From Robertmurraya siralis (GTDB lineage: Bacteria > Bacillota > Bacilli > Bacillales > Cytobacillaceae), in contig NZ_SWLZ01000003.1 in the NCBI RefSeq assembly GCF_005502275.1, positions 248,001 to 312,000 on the forward strand: 64,000 nt of DNA, in the 5' to 3' direction. The position numbers and the translations under genes are program-made. The notes under the pieces are model-generated. The model was given only the letters and a program-made list of their open reading frames with translations, made no database searches and was not told the DNA's origin. This document shows positions 9,832-18,250 of this stretch, piece by piece (the stretch's first letter is position 1; every line of letters begins with the position of its first letter).

Positions 9832-9895
9832 GGCTTTGTAAAATTGAATTGTTGTTATAATGAGCCCAAAATCAACACCGACATATAACAAAGCC
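9832..9895 (-). repeat. MITE-like element with GGCTTTGT ends and 8-bp flanking repeats
   Basis: A 64-bp unit beginning GGCTTTGTA and ending TATAACAAAGCC. Exact 8-bp copies of AATAAATA sit immediately outside both ends (9824-9831 and 9896-9903), as expected of a target-site duplication, though the site is AT-only. Read on the minus strand it aligns with the left ends of the units at 36971 and 38235. Confidence 0.6.
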
Positions 9896-9907
9896 AATAA
9901 ATAAAAA

Positions 9908-9945
9908 AACTTCCCCCAATATAAAATTGAAGGAAGCGAATGTTT
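9908..9945 (-). terminator. Terminator-like hairpin, minus strand
   Basis: On the minus strand CTTCC..CAAT pairs with ATTG..GGAAG and is followed by seven Ts. No minus-strand gene ends nearby, so it may be part of a decayed unit. Confidence 0.35.
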
Positions 9946-10141
9946 TGAAGGATTGTTGTGCACTTTTTATTATAAAACAAATAACCCGCACCATCACCAC
10001 ATAAACTTTTCCAATTATCTATTACTTTTTAATTAATTGAGAAGTAGTCTAATAGACCTATATAAAATCAAGATTTTTTATCTTTAAGTAGGTCGAAATT
10101 GTGGTAATATAAATAGTAATTATATAGTGGGGGAATGATTA

Positions 10142-10597
10142 GTGACATTAACTAAAAGTGTAACGGACATCTTAAACGGGACGATCGAATCAGTTAAAGC
10201 GGTTCTACCGTTTGATGTGACTGTAGAAAAACCATCATTGTTTACACAGTCCTTTACTCAGCATTCAATTGGTGTTCTTATTGGAATGACAGGTGATGTT
10301 CGAGGACGTGTCATCATTGAAGGTGAAGAAAAGACATTCGGAAAAATTGGAGAGGGTATGTTTGGAATGTTTCTCGAAGGAGAAATGCTTGAATCGTTCG
10401 CAGGTGAACTAGGAAATATGCTTGCTGGCAATCTCTCCACAACGATCTCCCAAAGGGGTTTCGAAATGGACATTACTCCCCCAACAGTATTAATAGGGCA
10501 AACAAAGGTATATGGATTTGATCGAGCTTTTCGTCTCCCGATTCATATGAATAATATTGGGTCATTAGAGATTATTTTAGCCGTAGAAGTAGCTTAA
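10142..10597 (+). CDS. CheX/CheC-like phosphatase family protein
   Basis: A 151-residue protein of the CheX fold. The segment ESFAGELGNMLAGN carries the S-x3-E-x2-N catalytic signature that CheC and CheX use to dephosphorylate CheY-P. Other family features are GRVIIEGEE (strand) and the closing strand GSLEIILAVEVA. Start is GTG with GTGGGGGAATG upstream. It stands alone between convergent neighbours, so its target response regulator is not evident. Confidence 0.8.
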   Translation: MTLTKSVTDILNGTIESVKAVLPFDVTVEKPSLFTQSFTQHSIGVLIGMTGDVRGRVIIEGEEKTFGKIGEGMFGMFLEGEMLESFAGELGNMLAGNLSTTISQRGFEMDITPPTVLIGQTKVYGFDRAFRLPIHMNNIGSLEIILAVEVA

Positions 10598-10672
10598 GCT
10601 TCGTTTTCGGAAAAGGGGAATTTTTCCGAAACTTACCTTTGACATTTCAGAAGGCTGCTCATTTTCCAACTG

Positions 10673-10705
10673 GACAATTAGACAAGCAATTCTTGTCTAA
10701 TTGTC
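10673..10705. terminator. Bidirectional terminator between cheX-like and SDR genes
   Basis: A perfect 14-bp stem (GACAATTAGACAAG and complement) around a CAATT loop, between two convergent genes. A second hairpin (TCGGAAAA with TTTTCCGA) sits at about 10605-10632. Confidence 0.8.
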
Positions 10706-10723
10706 ATTTTAAAGTACTTCGTG

Positions 10724-11497
10724 TCAAAAACCTTTAATTGACATTCCTCCATCAACGAATATCGTTTGCCCCGTTACATAATTACCTGCTTCAGACGCTA
10801 AAAACACCGTTGGTCCTACGAGTTCCTGAAGCTCTCCGACCCGATTGAGTGGAGTTACCGATAAAATTTCATGTAAATATTCCGGATCTGCTAATAATTT
10901 TTCAGTCAATGGCGTTTTAAAGTACCATGGACCAATTGAGTTAACACAAATATTGTACTGTCCCCACTCCATAGCTAGAACTTTCGTCATTTGTATCATC
11001 GCTGCCTTTGTAGCCGCATAAACAACTCCTGTTCTGAGCGCGACAGTACCCGCTACCGATGAAATGGAAATAATTTTTCCATCAGTATTCGTTTCTTTCA
11101 TTATTTTCCCTACCTCTTGCGACATCATAAAAGTAGATTTTAAATTCGTATCCATAATCTTTTGCCACTCTTCGTCTGTCACATCCAATGCCTTAGAACG
11201 AATATTCATTCCTGCATTATTGATCAGAACGTTTACCTTCCCCCATTTGCCGACAATATGATTAAGGCTTTCTTTGATGTCTTCCCGCTTCGTCACATCC
11301 GTGGGCACAATAAGGGCTTCCCGCCCTAAATCTTTTATGTACTTAGCTGTTTCCTCTAAATCTTCCTTTGTTCTAGACAATAAGGCAATATCCGCTCCAG
11401 CTTCTGCTAATCCAATCGCAAGTGCCCTTCCGATTCCTCTTCCTGCCCCAGTTACTATCACCTTTTGCCCATCTAAGCGAAATGAAGGCAAATACAC
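10724..11497 (-). CDS. Short-chain dehydrogenase/reductase
   Basis: A classical SDR of 257 residues. It shows the NAD(P)-binding TGAGRGIG loop, the NNAG motif, the catalytic Ser in SISSVAG and Y-A-A-T-K, and the closing VTGQTIFVDGG. Overall similarity is to gluconate 5-dehydrogenase and 3-oxoacyl-ACP reductase-like enzymes; the substrate cannot be assigned. GTG at 11497 lies 5 bases after AGAAGGGTGA and is preferred to GTG at 11506, which overlaps that ribosome site. It abuts a transposase relic upstream. Confidence 0.85.
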   Translation of the reverse strand: MYLPSFRLDGQKVIVTGAGRGIGRALAIGLAEAGADIALLSRTKEDLEETAKYIKDLGREALIVPTDVTKREDIKESLNHIVGKWGKVNVLINNAGMNIRSKALDVTDEEWQKIMDTNLKSTFMMSQEVGKIMKETNTDGKIISISSVAGTVALRTGVVYAATKAAMIQMTKVLAMEWGQYNICVNSIGPWYFKTPLTEKLLADPEYLHEILSVTPLNRVGELQELVGPTVFLASEAGNYVTGQTIFVDGGMSIKGF

Positions 11498-11502
11498 TAT
11501 TA

Positions 11503-11734
11503 TCACCCTTCTCTAAAAATTCTTACACCTTTTAACTTATCAAATCTACAGCAAATAAGAAAGAAAATAACACCATACTTACATGTGTAGAATCTAAAAA
11601 GATATGGCCAGCATCGATCTCTTATGATTTGTCCAATACTCTTTCTGTATTTTCCATAAATCATTTGCTTTCTGTATTTTGGTACAAAGACTATCATTCC
11701 ATGTTGTGTGTCCTAAACTGTTCATGTCCTTCAT
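11503..11734 (-). pseudogene. IS200/IS605-type tnpA relic, frameshifted and truncated
   Basis: From ATG 11734 (ribosome site AAGGAGGTAAG) the frame begins like an IS200 Y1 transposase (MNSLGHTTWN), then loses about four codons and shifts frame; the rest reads IVFVPKYRKQMIYGKYRKSI, the family's N-terminal strand and basic segment. The catalytic HUH and Tyr regions are absent. A GTCCTT-atg-AAGGAC hairpin covers the start, a known way to limit IS200 translation. The flank to about 11860 is probably the element's end. Confidence 0.75.
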
Positions 11735-11876
11735 AAGGACTTACCTCCTTCGTACGTGAGTTAAAGTGGTCGGGAAACCAAACTTTATTCTACCACGAAG
11801 TGAGATTTTTTTATTACCACGCTAAAAGCTGTTTGGAACCCCGGCATAGCCCAAGGTTTACAAAAATATCAAAAAG

Positions 11877-11915
11877 AGTGTAAGTAAACTCGAATACTTT
11901 CGAGTTGCCTACACC
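11877..11915 (-). terminator. Dispersed hairpin-repeat copy serving as terminator
   Basis: GTGTA..TAAACTCGAA pairs with TTTCGAGTT..CTACAC and is followed by TCTTTTTG on the minus strand. It lies 13 bp past the zinc-ribbon ORF. The sequence is a diverged copy of the hairpin at 61756-61795. Confidence 0.65.
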
Positions 11916-11927
11916 CTGAACACCAGA

Positions 11928-12068
11928 CTAATCTGTTCTTACCTCATCAGATCCATTTTGATTTTGAACCTCAATCCATATTTTATTTATCACTTCATTC
12001 CCACATACTCTACATACGTCTAAACCATCATATAATATCCTACAATTTTCACAATAATATTTTTCCAT
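11928..12068 (-). CDS. Small zinc-ribbon protein, 46 residues
   Basis: Frame from ATG 12068 to TAG at 11928-11930. Its first half has four Cys in a C-x2-C-x9-C-x2-C arrangement (CENC near residue 6, CRVC near 19), a treble-clef or ribbon-like zinc site; the rest is polar and acidic. A weak AGAAGTGA ribosome site precedes the start and a hairpin terminator follows the stop. I do not recognise a named family. The Cys spacing makes a chance ORF unlikely. Confidence 0.6.
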   Translation of the reverse strand: MEKYYCENCRILYDGLDVCRVCGNEVINKIWIEVQNQNGSDEVRTD

Positions 12069-12500
12069 CGCTATAATTCACTTCTTTCTTTAAAATTAAA
12101 AATTTATTATGCCCATATTATTTTATTTTCGGAAAATGGTGACCGAGAGGTACAGCCATAATATTCGTCTGCAGCGAAAAACTGAAGTGCACAAAAGAGA
12201 TAAAACTATAATATGTAGAGAAAATCAATTCTATAACAATAGTAAACAATTTTTCTCAAGTGATTTAAATCATACAAAGCCAATCGCTTTTTCGATAAAA
12301 TCTATTTGCAGGGTAGAAATTAACATAAGTATGTAGTATGAAATGAATCAAACGAACTTTTATAGTACAAAAGAACGATCATTTAATGGTTAACAGATAA
12401 ATTTAAAACTTGCCTTCGGCTCCAAACATTTCTTTTCACGAGATGTGTTTCAGGGGCCTTTTTCGCGTTCATAAAATGTTCACATTCACCAAAGGGGATT
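12069..12500. other. Intergenic region upstream of the ba3 oxidase operon
   Basis: No convincing gene. A 75-codon open frame at 12109-12336 has no ribosome site and no protein-like composition. A diverged palindrome AGTGATTTAAATCATA at about 12259-12274 resembles the Crp/Fnr box but has a mismatch in each half. Confidence 0.5.
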
Positions 12501-12550
12501 TGTGACAAAAATCACTGTTAAATAAACTTTCCACTACTAAGATAGTAAAT
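12501..12550 (+). promoter_or_regulatory. Crp/Fnr-type box and promoter of the ba3 oxidase operon
   Basis: TGTGACAAAAATCACT at 12501-12516 matches TGTGA-N6-TCACA at nine of ten positions. A -10 hexamer TAAGAT lies at 12538-12543, putting the start point near 12550 and the box centre (12508.5) at -41.5, the class II activator position. A second possible -10 (TATGAT) occurs near 12613. Confidence 0.7.
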
Positions 12551-12667
12551 ATATGAATATTGAACAATTTGTGAATTCCTTACATCGATATGGATTCTCA
12601 AAAATTGTCTAGTATGATGAAGGTGTAATCATTTACATTTTCTATCTTTCCGAAAGGAGTGAGTGTT

Positions 12668-12817
12668 ATGGCTAAAGCAGAATTGAAGAGCGATACAAAG
12701 ACAGAGATTGAGGACAGCTCTTCTTTAAAGGGGACGTTAGTGTCCGTTTTCTTTGTCGGCTTTTTCATCGTAGTTCTTTGGGTTGGCGTTTACTTCTTAT
12801 ACTTAGATCGGTTTTAA
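12668..12817 (+). CDS. ba3-type cytochrome c oxidase subunit IIa
   Basis: A 49-residue single-TM protein: a polar, charged N-terminus, then a hydrophobic helix (VSVFFVGFFIVVLWVGVYFL) ending in YLDRF. This matches the small subunit IIa that packs against subunits I and II in ba3 oxidases. Ribosome site AAGGAGTGA; subunit II follows after 22 bases. Confidence 0.85.
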   Translation: MAKAELKSDTKTEIEDSSSLKGTLVSVFFVGFFIVVLWVGVYFLYLDRF

Positions 12818-12839
12818 AAATGAAAGGGGATTTTAAGCC

Positions 12840-13316
12840 ATGCATATGCACAAATTTGAAAAAATATGGCTGATTTTCGGGGTAACTGCTCTTCTTGTGT
12901 TCTTATCTGTTTTAGGAGTGAGCGCCTTTTACCTTGGTAATCAACCTCCTAGCTGTTTAGCTGTTGTTGATCCAACGAAGGTAGACGAACACGAGACATT
13001 TAAAGAGCCAGGCTTAAAGAAAGTGGAAGGAAAAGATTGGGATTATGAACTTGTATTTGTTGCTCAAGCCTTTGCCTATACTCCTGGTACAGTTGAAGTT
13101 CCGCTTGGGGCAAAAGTAAAAGTCATCGCAACTTCAAAGGATGTTATCCATGGATTTGGAGTAGCAGGTACAAATATTAATATGATGGTGGAACCAGGTT
13201 ATATTAGTGAAATTGTGACAACCTTTGATAAAGCTGGAGAATATTTAGTTTTATGTAACGAATATTGTGGCTCCGGACACCATCTGATGACTTCTATGAT
13301 TAAGGTGGTGGAATAA
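12840..13316 (+). CDS. cbaB: ba3-type cytochrome c oxidase subunit II (CuA)
   Basis: A 158-residue subunit with one N-terminal membrane anchor and a cupredoxin domain outside the membrane. CuA ligands are visible: His in VIHGFGV and the cluster CNEYCGSGHHLM, which gives two Cys, His and Met. It accepts electrons from cytochrome c and passes them to subunit I. The short, one-TM form is typical of ba3 (type B) oxidases rather than aa3. It sits between subunits IIa and I; only three bases separate it from the next start. Confidence 0.92.
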   Translation: MHMHKFEKIWLIFGVTALLVFLSVLGVSAFYLGNQPPSCLAVVDPTKVDEHETFKEPGLKKVEGKDWDYELVFVAQAFAYTPGTVEVPLGAKVKVIATSKDVIHGFGVAGTNINMMVEPGYISEIVTTFDKAGEYLVLCNEYCGSGHHLMTSMIKVVE

Positions 13317-13319
13317 TAA

Positions 13320-14975
13320 ATGCTTAAATCATCTCTAAATATAAAAGTTGATCGCCGTGACGCAAAATTGGTGATGGCTCATTTCTATGTTGCATTTATT
13401 GCTTTGCTAGTCGGTGGACTAGCTGGACTGCTTCAGGTATTAGTACGATCTGGAAAGTTTGAATTGCCCGCTGGGATTGGCTATTATCAAATATTAACGG
13501 TTCACGGTGTCGTATTAGGACTTGTTTTAACAACCTTTTTCATTATGGGATTCCAGCTTGCTGCGGTAAGCAAAACGGCGGGTACTTTCACCAATAAACA
13601 GAGAACTATTGGCTGGATTGGCTTCTGGATTATGACAATTGGTACTGTCGCGGCAGCAGTTATGATTCTTCTAAACGAAGCATCCGTACTTTACACATTT
13701 TATGCACCATTACAAGCCCATTTTGTCTTCTACTTAGGATTAACGCTTGTTGTAGTAGGAAGCTGGGCTGTTGGTACGACGATTATTCTAAAGTATGCAG
13801 AGTGGAGAAGAGCGAATCCTGGACAACCAAGTCCTTTGCTAACTTTCATGGCACTAGTAAATACAATGATGTGGACCGTGGCAACCATCGGTGTTGCAGC
13901 AACAGTATTAATTCAATTATTGCCTTGGTCTTTGGGACTAGTTGAAACAGTTAACGTCGGTGTAAGCCGTACCCTATTCTGGTACTTCGGTCATCCACTC
14001 GTATATTTCTGGTTACTACCAGCTTATATGGCATGGTATGTGATGATTCCCAAAATCATTGGTGGAAAAATCTTCTCAGATTCATTAGCAAGAATGTCTT
14101 TTATTTTATTCTTATTATTTTCAATTCCAGTAGGATTCCACCATCAGCTCTTAGAACCGGGCATCGACCCTGCTTGGAAATTTTTACAAGTGGTATTAAC
14201 ATTTTTAGTCGTCATTCCTTCATTAATGACCGCGTTCTCCTTGTTTGCAACATTTGAAAGCTACGGACGTTCTCAAGGGGCAACAGGATTATTCGGCTGG
14301 CTGAAAAAACTTCCTTGGAAAGACGCACGTTTTACAGTACCATTTATCGGAATGCTCGCATTTATTCCTGCGGGGGCAGGCGGTATCGTCAACGCTTCCC
14401 ATCAAATGAACCAGGTTGTGCATAACACAGTTTGGGTAACAGGACACTTTCATTTAACGGTTGCTACAGCTGTTGTTCTGACATTCTTCGGTGTCTCATT
14501 CTGGCTTGTACCGCATTTAACTGGACGAAAATTAACGAAGAAAATGAATAAATTGGCACTTATTCAAGGTTATCTGTGGGCGATTGGAATGACCTTTATG
14601 TCAGGTGCCATGCATGCTGCTGGTTTACTCGGCGCTCCTCGCCGTTCATCATTCTCTGAATATGGTGGAGCTGCTCAAGCAGCGGAATGGATTCCATATC
14701 AAATCGCTCAAGCCGTTGGTGGTTCCATTCTCTTTATTGCCATTATTTTAATGCTTTACATCTTTGTCAACCTAGCATTCTTTGCTCCAAAAGGTGAGGA
14801 AGAATTTCCGGTCGGCGAAGCAGCAAATCAAACAGAAAAAGCACCAATGGTGTTCGAAAACTGGAAGCTATGGCTCGGAATTACTGTACTTTTAATTCTT
14901 TTTGCTTACACAATTCCGTTTATCGACCTAATTAAAAACGCACCTCCAGGAGCACAGGGTTACAAACTTTGGTAA
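13320..14975 (+). CDS. cbaA: ba3-type cytochrome c oxidase subunit I
   Basis: The catalytic heme-copper subunit, 551 residues with about 13 TM helices. Conserved ligands: His in LTVHGVV for the low-spin heme, HPLVYFWLLP with the CuB His and cross-linked Tyr region, the double-His GFHHQLLEPG for CuB, and the VTGHFHLTVA pair for the high-spin heme and low-spin heme. It reduces O2 to water and pumps protons through a K-type pathway only. High O2 affinity of the class fits control by a Crp/Fnr box. Last gene of the operon. Confidence 0.95.
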   Translation: MLKSSLNIKVDRRDAKLVMAHFYVAFIALLVGGLAGLLQVLVRSGKFELPAGIGYYQILTVHGVVLGLVLTTFFIMGFQLAAVSKTAGTFTNKQRTIGWIGFWIMTIGTVAAAVMILLNEASVLYTFYAPLQAHFVFYLGLTLVVVGSWAVGTTIILKYAEWRRANPGQPSPLLTFMALVNTMMWTVATIGVAATVLIQLLPWSLGLVETVNVGVSRTLFWYFGHPLVYFWLLPAYMAWYVMIPKIIGGKIFSDSLARMSFILFLLFSIPVGFHHQLLEPGIDPAWKFLQVVLTFLVVIPSLMTAFSLFATFESYGRSQGATGLFGWLKKLPWKDARFTVPFIGMLAFIPAGAGGIVNASHQMNQVVHNTVWVTGHFHLTVATAVVLTFFGVSFWLVPHLTGRKLTKKMNKLALIQGYLWAIGMTFMSGAMHAAGLLGAPRRSSFSEYGGAAQAAEWIPYQIAQAVGGSILFIAIILMLYIFVNLAFFAPKGEEEFPVGEAANQTEKAPMVFENWKLWLGITVLLILFAYTIPFIDLIKNAPPGAQGYKLW

Positions 14976-15086
14976 TAGGAGCAATAAATGAATTGCTGCT
15001 TAAACTGAAGGCCTTTGTTATATAAGATTGTGAATAAAACATTTTTGACCCTTTTTGTGTGAAACGCTGGGGCTAACATAACAAAA

Positions 15087-15116
15087 AACACTGGTTCAAC
15101 CAATTGAACCAGTGTT
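15087..15116. terminator. Terminator shared by oxidase operon and EamA gene
   Basis: A perfect 13-bp stem AACACTGGTTCAA with its complement around CCAA, followed by Ts on plus and As before it. The stop codon of the EamA gene lies inside the stem. Confidence 0.8.
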
Positions 15117-16022
15117 TTTATGGTGCTTTATTTGCTCATTCCCTTTCATAACGGGAAGATTTACAAACATTACCGACAAAAGAATTAAAAATGCTCCGAA
15201 CATTTGGGAAATCCCCAAATTCTCCTGAAAAATGACGAAACCAATCAACATGGCGACAACAGGTTCTACAGTTGCAATAATTGCTGCTTTACTACTTTCT
15301 GTCTTCTCAAGACCCCATGTATAGGCCAAATAAGCAATTACCGTTGGTACTAAGCCAAGACCAACACTTACGAAAAGAACTCTCGGTGAAAATAGAATAT
15401 CTAGTTTCCCCCAAATTCCCGAGAATGGTAGTAGCGCTATGGCAGCTATTACAAACGTATATAATGTCACCGTAAATGGTTTGATTTCGTGTTTTAATGC
15501 GACTTTTCCAAATATGCTATATAAAGCATAACCAAGCCCTGAGCCAAGCCCCGTTAATACCCCTAATAAAGTAATTGTAGTACCTTGCTCCACACCGACA
15601 CCAACTATAAACACACATCCTAATATAGTACCTACAACGGCAATGATTTTCTGTTTATGGATCGATTCCTTTAAAAAAATAAACGACAAAATCGTTACGA
15701 AGGCTGGAGACGTATAAAGGAGAATGACAGCTATGGAAACGTTCAGTTCATTGATCGTAAAAAAATAACAGTAGTTAAAGAAAGCAATGCTGAAGATCCC
15801 GGTTCCAATAAAAAATGGCAGCTTCTTAAATTGTACTTGCAGCTGCTCTCTGTAAGACACTGCCCCAACGATTAAGAGAAAGATGGCAGCAAAAGTGACC
15901 CTCACTGTAACAATCTCCATTTCTGTCAATCCAGCCTCTTTCAGTTCTCTAACAAAAATAGCGATTAATCCCCATAGAGCTGCACCAAAAGCAATCATAA
16001 TATACGGCAATATTTTTTTCAT
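15096..16022 (-). CDS. EamA (DMT) family transporter
   Basis: A ten-TM drug/metabolite transporter with two EamA repeats. The first begins MKKILPYIMIAFGAALWG, the second near LGVLTGLGSGLGYALYSIFGK. Members export amino acids, nucleotides or other metabolites; the substrate is unknown. The frame stays open to 16220, but that part is repeat DNA. ATG 16022 with GGAGGAA five bases upstream gives 308 residues, the family's usual size. The last codons run into the terminator stem. Confidence 0.85.
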   Translation of the reverse strand: MKKILPYIMIAFGAALWGLIAIFVRELKEAGLTEMEIVTVRVTFAAIFLLIVGAVSYREQLQVQFKKLPFFIGTGIFSIAFFNYCYFFTINELNVSIAVILLYTSPAFVTILSFIFLKESIHKQKIIAVVGTILGCVFIVGVGVEQGTTITLLGVLTGLGSGLGYALYSIFGKVALKHEIKPFTVTLYTFVIAAIALLPFSGIWGKLDILFSPRVLFVSVGLGLVPTVIAYLAYTWGLEKTESSKAAIIATVEPVVAMLIGFVIFQENLGISQMFGAFLILLSVMFVNLPVMKGNEQIKHHKNTGSIG

Positions 16023-16040
16023 AGCTTCCTCCAAGAACAA

Positions 16041-16188
16041 AAGCGCAAGCGCCTTGCTCATCGCCGTACAAATCTGGAAGGACCTGATCTTTCGATATAG
16101 GAAACCTGAATTGCTATAGCAATTCTTGGTTGACTTATCGTATGGAGGGGACCTAAAGTTTGTTAGGCTCTGGCTGCTTGCGCTAGAC
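16041..16188. repeat. Dispersed GC-rich Bacillus-type repeat
   Basis: A unit of about 150 bp that begins AAGCGCAAGCGCC and ends GCTGCTTGCGCTAG, so its ends are inverted. Partial copies of the right end occur at 7551-7566 and about 26520-26587 in this window. It lies in the upstream region of the EamA gene. Units with such ends are common in Bacillus intergenic DNA (recalled, not searched). Confidence 0.6.
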
Positions 16189-16246
16189 GTAGATATACTA
16201 ATTGAAAGAGTTATACACAACTACGAAATCTATCATTTCCTTAAGA

Positions 16247-16276
16247 AAGAAAAAGGACGACAAACACGTCATCCTT
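16247..16276 (-). terminator. Terminator of ypwA
   Basis: On the minus strand AAGGATGAC pairs with GTCGTCCTT (one G-T) and is followed by Ts; 12 bp past the ypwA stop. Confidence 0.8.
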
Positions 16277-16287
16277 AGACTGTTGAA

Positions 16288-17811
16288 CTAAATATTCAAG
16301 CTGTAGACTTTACTATATTTATCGTATAAATAGTCAACTAAGTATTGAGCATTTAATCCTTCCCCGGTCACATCTGTTAAGATTTCCAAAGGTTTTTTCA
16401 GAGAACCAAACTGATGGATGTTTTTCGTTAGCCATTCCTTTATGGGCAGTAAATTTCCTTCTTCAAGTAATTGATCGTAGTTCGGAAGATCTTTTTGCAT
16501 CGTATTCTTGAATTGAGCTGCATACATATAGCCTAAGGCATAGGAAGGAAAATAACCAAAAGAGCCTCCTGACCAATGTACATCTTGTAAAACACCGTTT
16601 GCATCACTGTCAGGTGTCACTCCTAAATACTCTTCATATTTCTCATTCCAAATTTGCGGTAAATCTTTTACTTCAATTTCATCATTAAATAGCCCTTTTT
16701 CAATTTCATACCGAATAATGATATGGAGCGGGTATGTTAATTCATCCGCTTCAATCCGAATAAGGGATGGTTTTGATTCGTTAATCCCACGATAATAATC
16801 ATCAACGGATACTTGAGCAAATTGACCATTAGAATACGATTTTAACAGCTCATAATTTTGCTTCCAGAATGCGTAATTACGTCCAACAAAATTTTCATAG
16901 AATAAAGACTGAGATTCATGAATTCCCATTGAAGTCCCTGTACACAATGGCGTTCCTACTAAATCCTTGGATATATTTTGTTCATAGAGCGCATGTCCCC
17001 CCTCATGAATCGTCCCAAACACAGCGACACGGAAGTCTTTTTCATCATATTTAGTCGTTACCCGAACATCTCCTGGATTCAATCCAATTGCAAAAGGATG
17101 TACCGTTTCATCCAATCGACCAGCTTGGAAATCATAACCCATTTGTTCTAAAATGTTTAAACTAAAATCTCTTTGTTTTTCTTTTGGAAAATGTTCAAAC
17201 AAAAAACTTGTTTCTGGCTTGTTGTCTGATTCTGAAATGGCTTTAACAAGTGGAATGATTTTTTCACGAAGATCTCCGAAAACCCTATCTAAAATCTCGA
17301 CTGTGATTCCAGGCTCATACATATCTAACAGCGTATCGTATTTATTTTCTTCATAGCCCCAGTATGTAATAAAGCGTTTATTCGTTTCTACTAACTTTTC
17401 CAAATACGGTCTAAAAAGCTCAAAATCAGATGCATCCTTCGCTTCTTCCCATACACTTTCAGCCTTCGACTGAAGAATAACGTACTCCTTATATTCTTCT
17501 GCCGGGATTTTCTTATTGCGATCATATTCTTTTTTACAATGCTCGGCTGTTTTCCTCGTAATTTCTGAAATGACCTCTTTCGCCGCGCCTGTCGTTAAAT
17601 TGGCAATGTAAGAAGCCATTTCTTCAGAAGTAGACATTTTAAACACTTCTTGAGACAAGGTTCCAATCACTTGCGAACGCTGTTCTACACTTTTCTTTGG
17701 AGCTCCAGTACGCAAATCCCAATAAACTAAAGAAAGTGCTTCGTTATATGCGCTCATTTTCTGCACATAAGCAGTAAACTCTTGCTCTATTTGCTTAATT
17801 TTTTCACTCAT
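16288..17811 (-). CDS. ypwA: M32-family metallocarboxypeptidase YpwA
   Basis: A 507-residue zinc carboxypeptidase of the Taq family, slightly longer than B. subtilis YpwA. The zinc motif is HEGGH in FGTIHEGGHALYEQ, with the family's GIHESQSLFYEN motif supplying the third ligand. Known members are cytosolic dimers that remove C-terminal residues except near proline. Ribosome site GGGGAGGA before ATG 17811. Monocistronic. Confidence 0.95.
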   Translation of the reverse strand: MSEKIKQIEQEFTAYVQKMSAYNEALSLVYWDLRTGAPKKSVEQRSQVIGTLSQEVFKMSTSEEMASYIANLTTGAAKEVISEITRKTAEHCKKEYDRNKKIPAEEYKEYVILQSKAESVWEEAKDASDFELFRPYLEKLVETNKRFITYWGYEENKYDTLLDMYEPGITVEILDRVFGDLREKIIPLVKAISESDNKPETSFLFEHFPKEKQRDFSLNILEQMGYDFQAGRLDETVHPFAIGLNPGDVRVTTKYDEKDFRVAVFGTIHEGGHALYEQNISKDLVGTPLCTGTSMGIHESQSLFYENFVGRNYAFWKQNYELLKSYSNGQFAQVSVDDYYRGINESKPSLIRIEADELTYPLHIIIRYEIEKGLFNDEIEVKDLPQIWNEKYEEYLGVTPDSDANGVLQDVHWSGGSFGYFPSYALGYMYAAQFKNTMQKDLPNYDQLLEEGNLLPIKEWLTKNIHQFGSLKKPLEILTDVTGEGLNAQYLVDYLYDKYSKVYSLNI

Positions 17812-17934
17812 TATTCTTTGTCCTCCCCAAAACTGTCATTCCATTTCCAAGGATATTTTACGTATTAAACCCCTTAGTGAATCAAATACCCCTATATTTT
17901 ATCATATTTTTCAGAAAATAACTCCAAAAAATAG

Positions 17935-17971
17935 AAAAAGAGGATCGTTTCAAAAAACAAACCCTCTCATC
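17935..17971 (-). terminator. Terminator of the leftward DUF2249 gene
   Basis: On the minus strand GAGG..GTTT pairs with AAAC..CCTC, followed by TTTTTC; 8 bp past the stop. Confidence 0.6.
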
Positions 17972-17978
17972 TTGATTC

Positions 17979-18212
17979 CTATTTTTTTCCGATCGCTACT
18001 CTCCAAAGTTCGGGACCTTCTTCTAAGTACTCCCATGTAAATGTATCTGTTCTCTCTATCATAAATTGATATCTTAACGGCTTCGGATCATGGTCATTTA
18101 CCAGCAACATAAACTCCCCTGGTTGGAGGGAATCAAATGTGCTAATAATTTTTGGATGTTTTTCTTTCGGTGGATAATCGGGCGCAATCACTTCAGCTGT
18201 AAAATTTTTCAT
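17979..18212 (-). CDS. DUF2249 protein A (leftward)
   Basis: A 77-residue soluble protein. It carries the full DUF2249 core: HPKIISTFDSLQPGE, then LVNDHDPKPLRYQF, and WEYLEEGPELWRV at the end. DUF2249 domains are often found with hemerythrin-like or NO-related genes; the biochemical role is not established. The frame extends to 18299, but ATG 18212 has a clear AAGGGGAG ribosome site. Divergent from the two-DUF2249 operon, with its own Crp/Fnr box and a -10 TATACT at 18263-18258. Confidence 0.88.
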   Translation of the reverse strand: MKNFTAEVIAPDYPPKEKHPKIISTFDSLQPGEFMLLVNDHDPKPLRYQFMIERTDTFTWEYLEEGPELWRVAIGKK

Positions 18213-18250
18213 ATTACTCACTCCCCTTAAATTGTTAACTTCGTTCCTTA

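Larger units (their letters stand above)
9480..10141. other. 660-bp intergenic region
   Basis: No gene is seen. Contents: a short inverted-repeat element at 9832-9895, a hairpin with a T-run on the minus strand at 9908-9945, and the AT-rich promoter region of the CheX-like gene just before 10142. Confidence 0.6.

Noticed and set aside
12259-12274. AGTGATTTAAATCATA as a fifth Crp/Fnr box.
   Set aside because: One mismatch in each half and about 290 bp from the start point; weaker than the four accepted boxes.
12109-12336. 75-codon plus-strand frame upstream of the oxidase operon.
   Set aside because: No ribosome site, no motif, AT-rich composition like the non-coding DNA around it.
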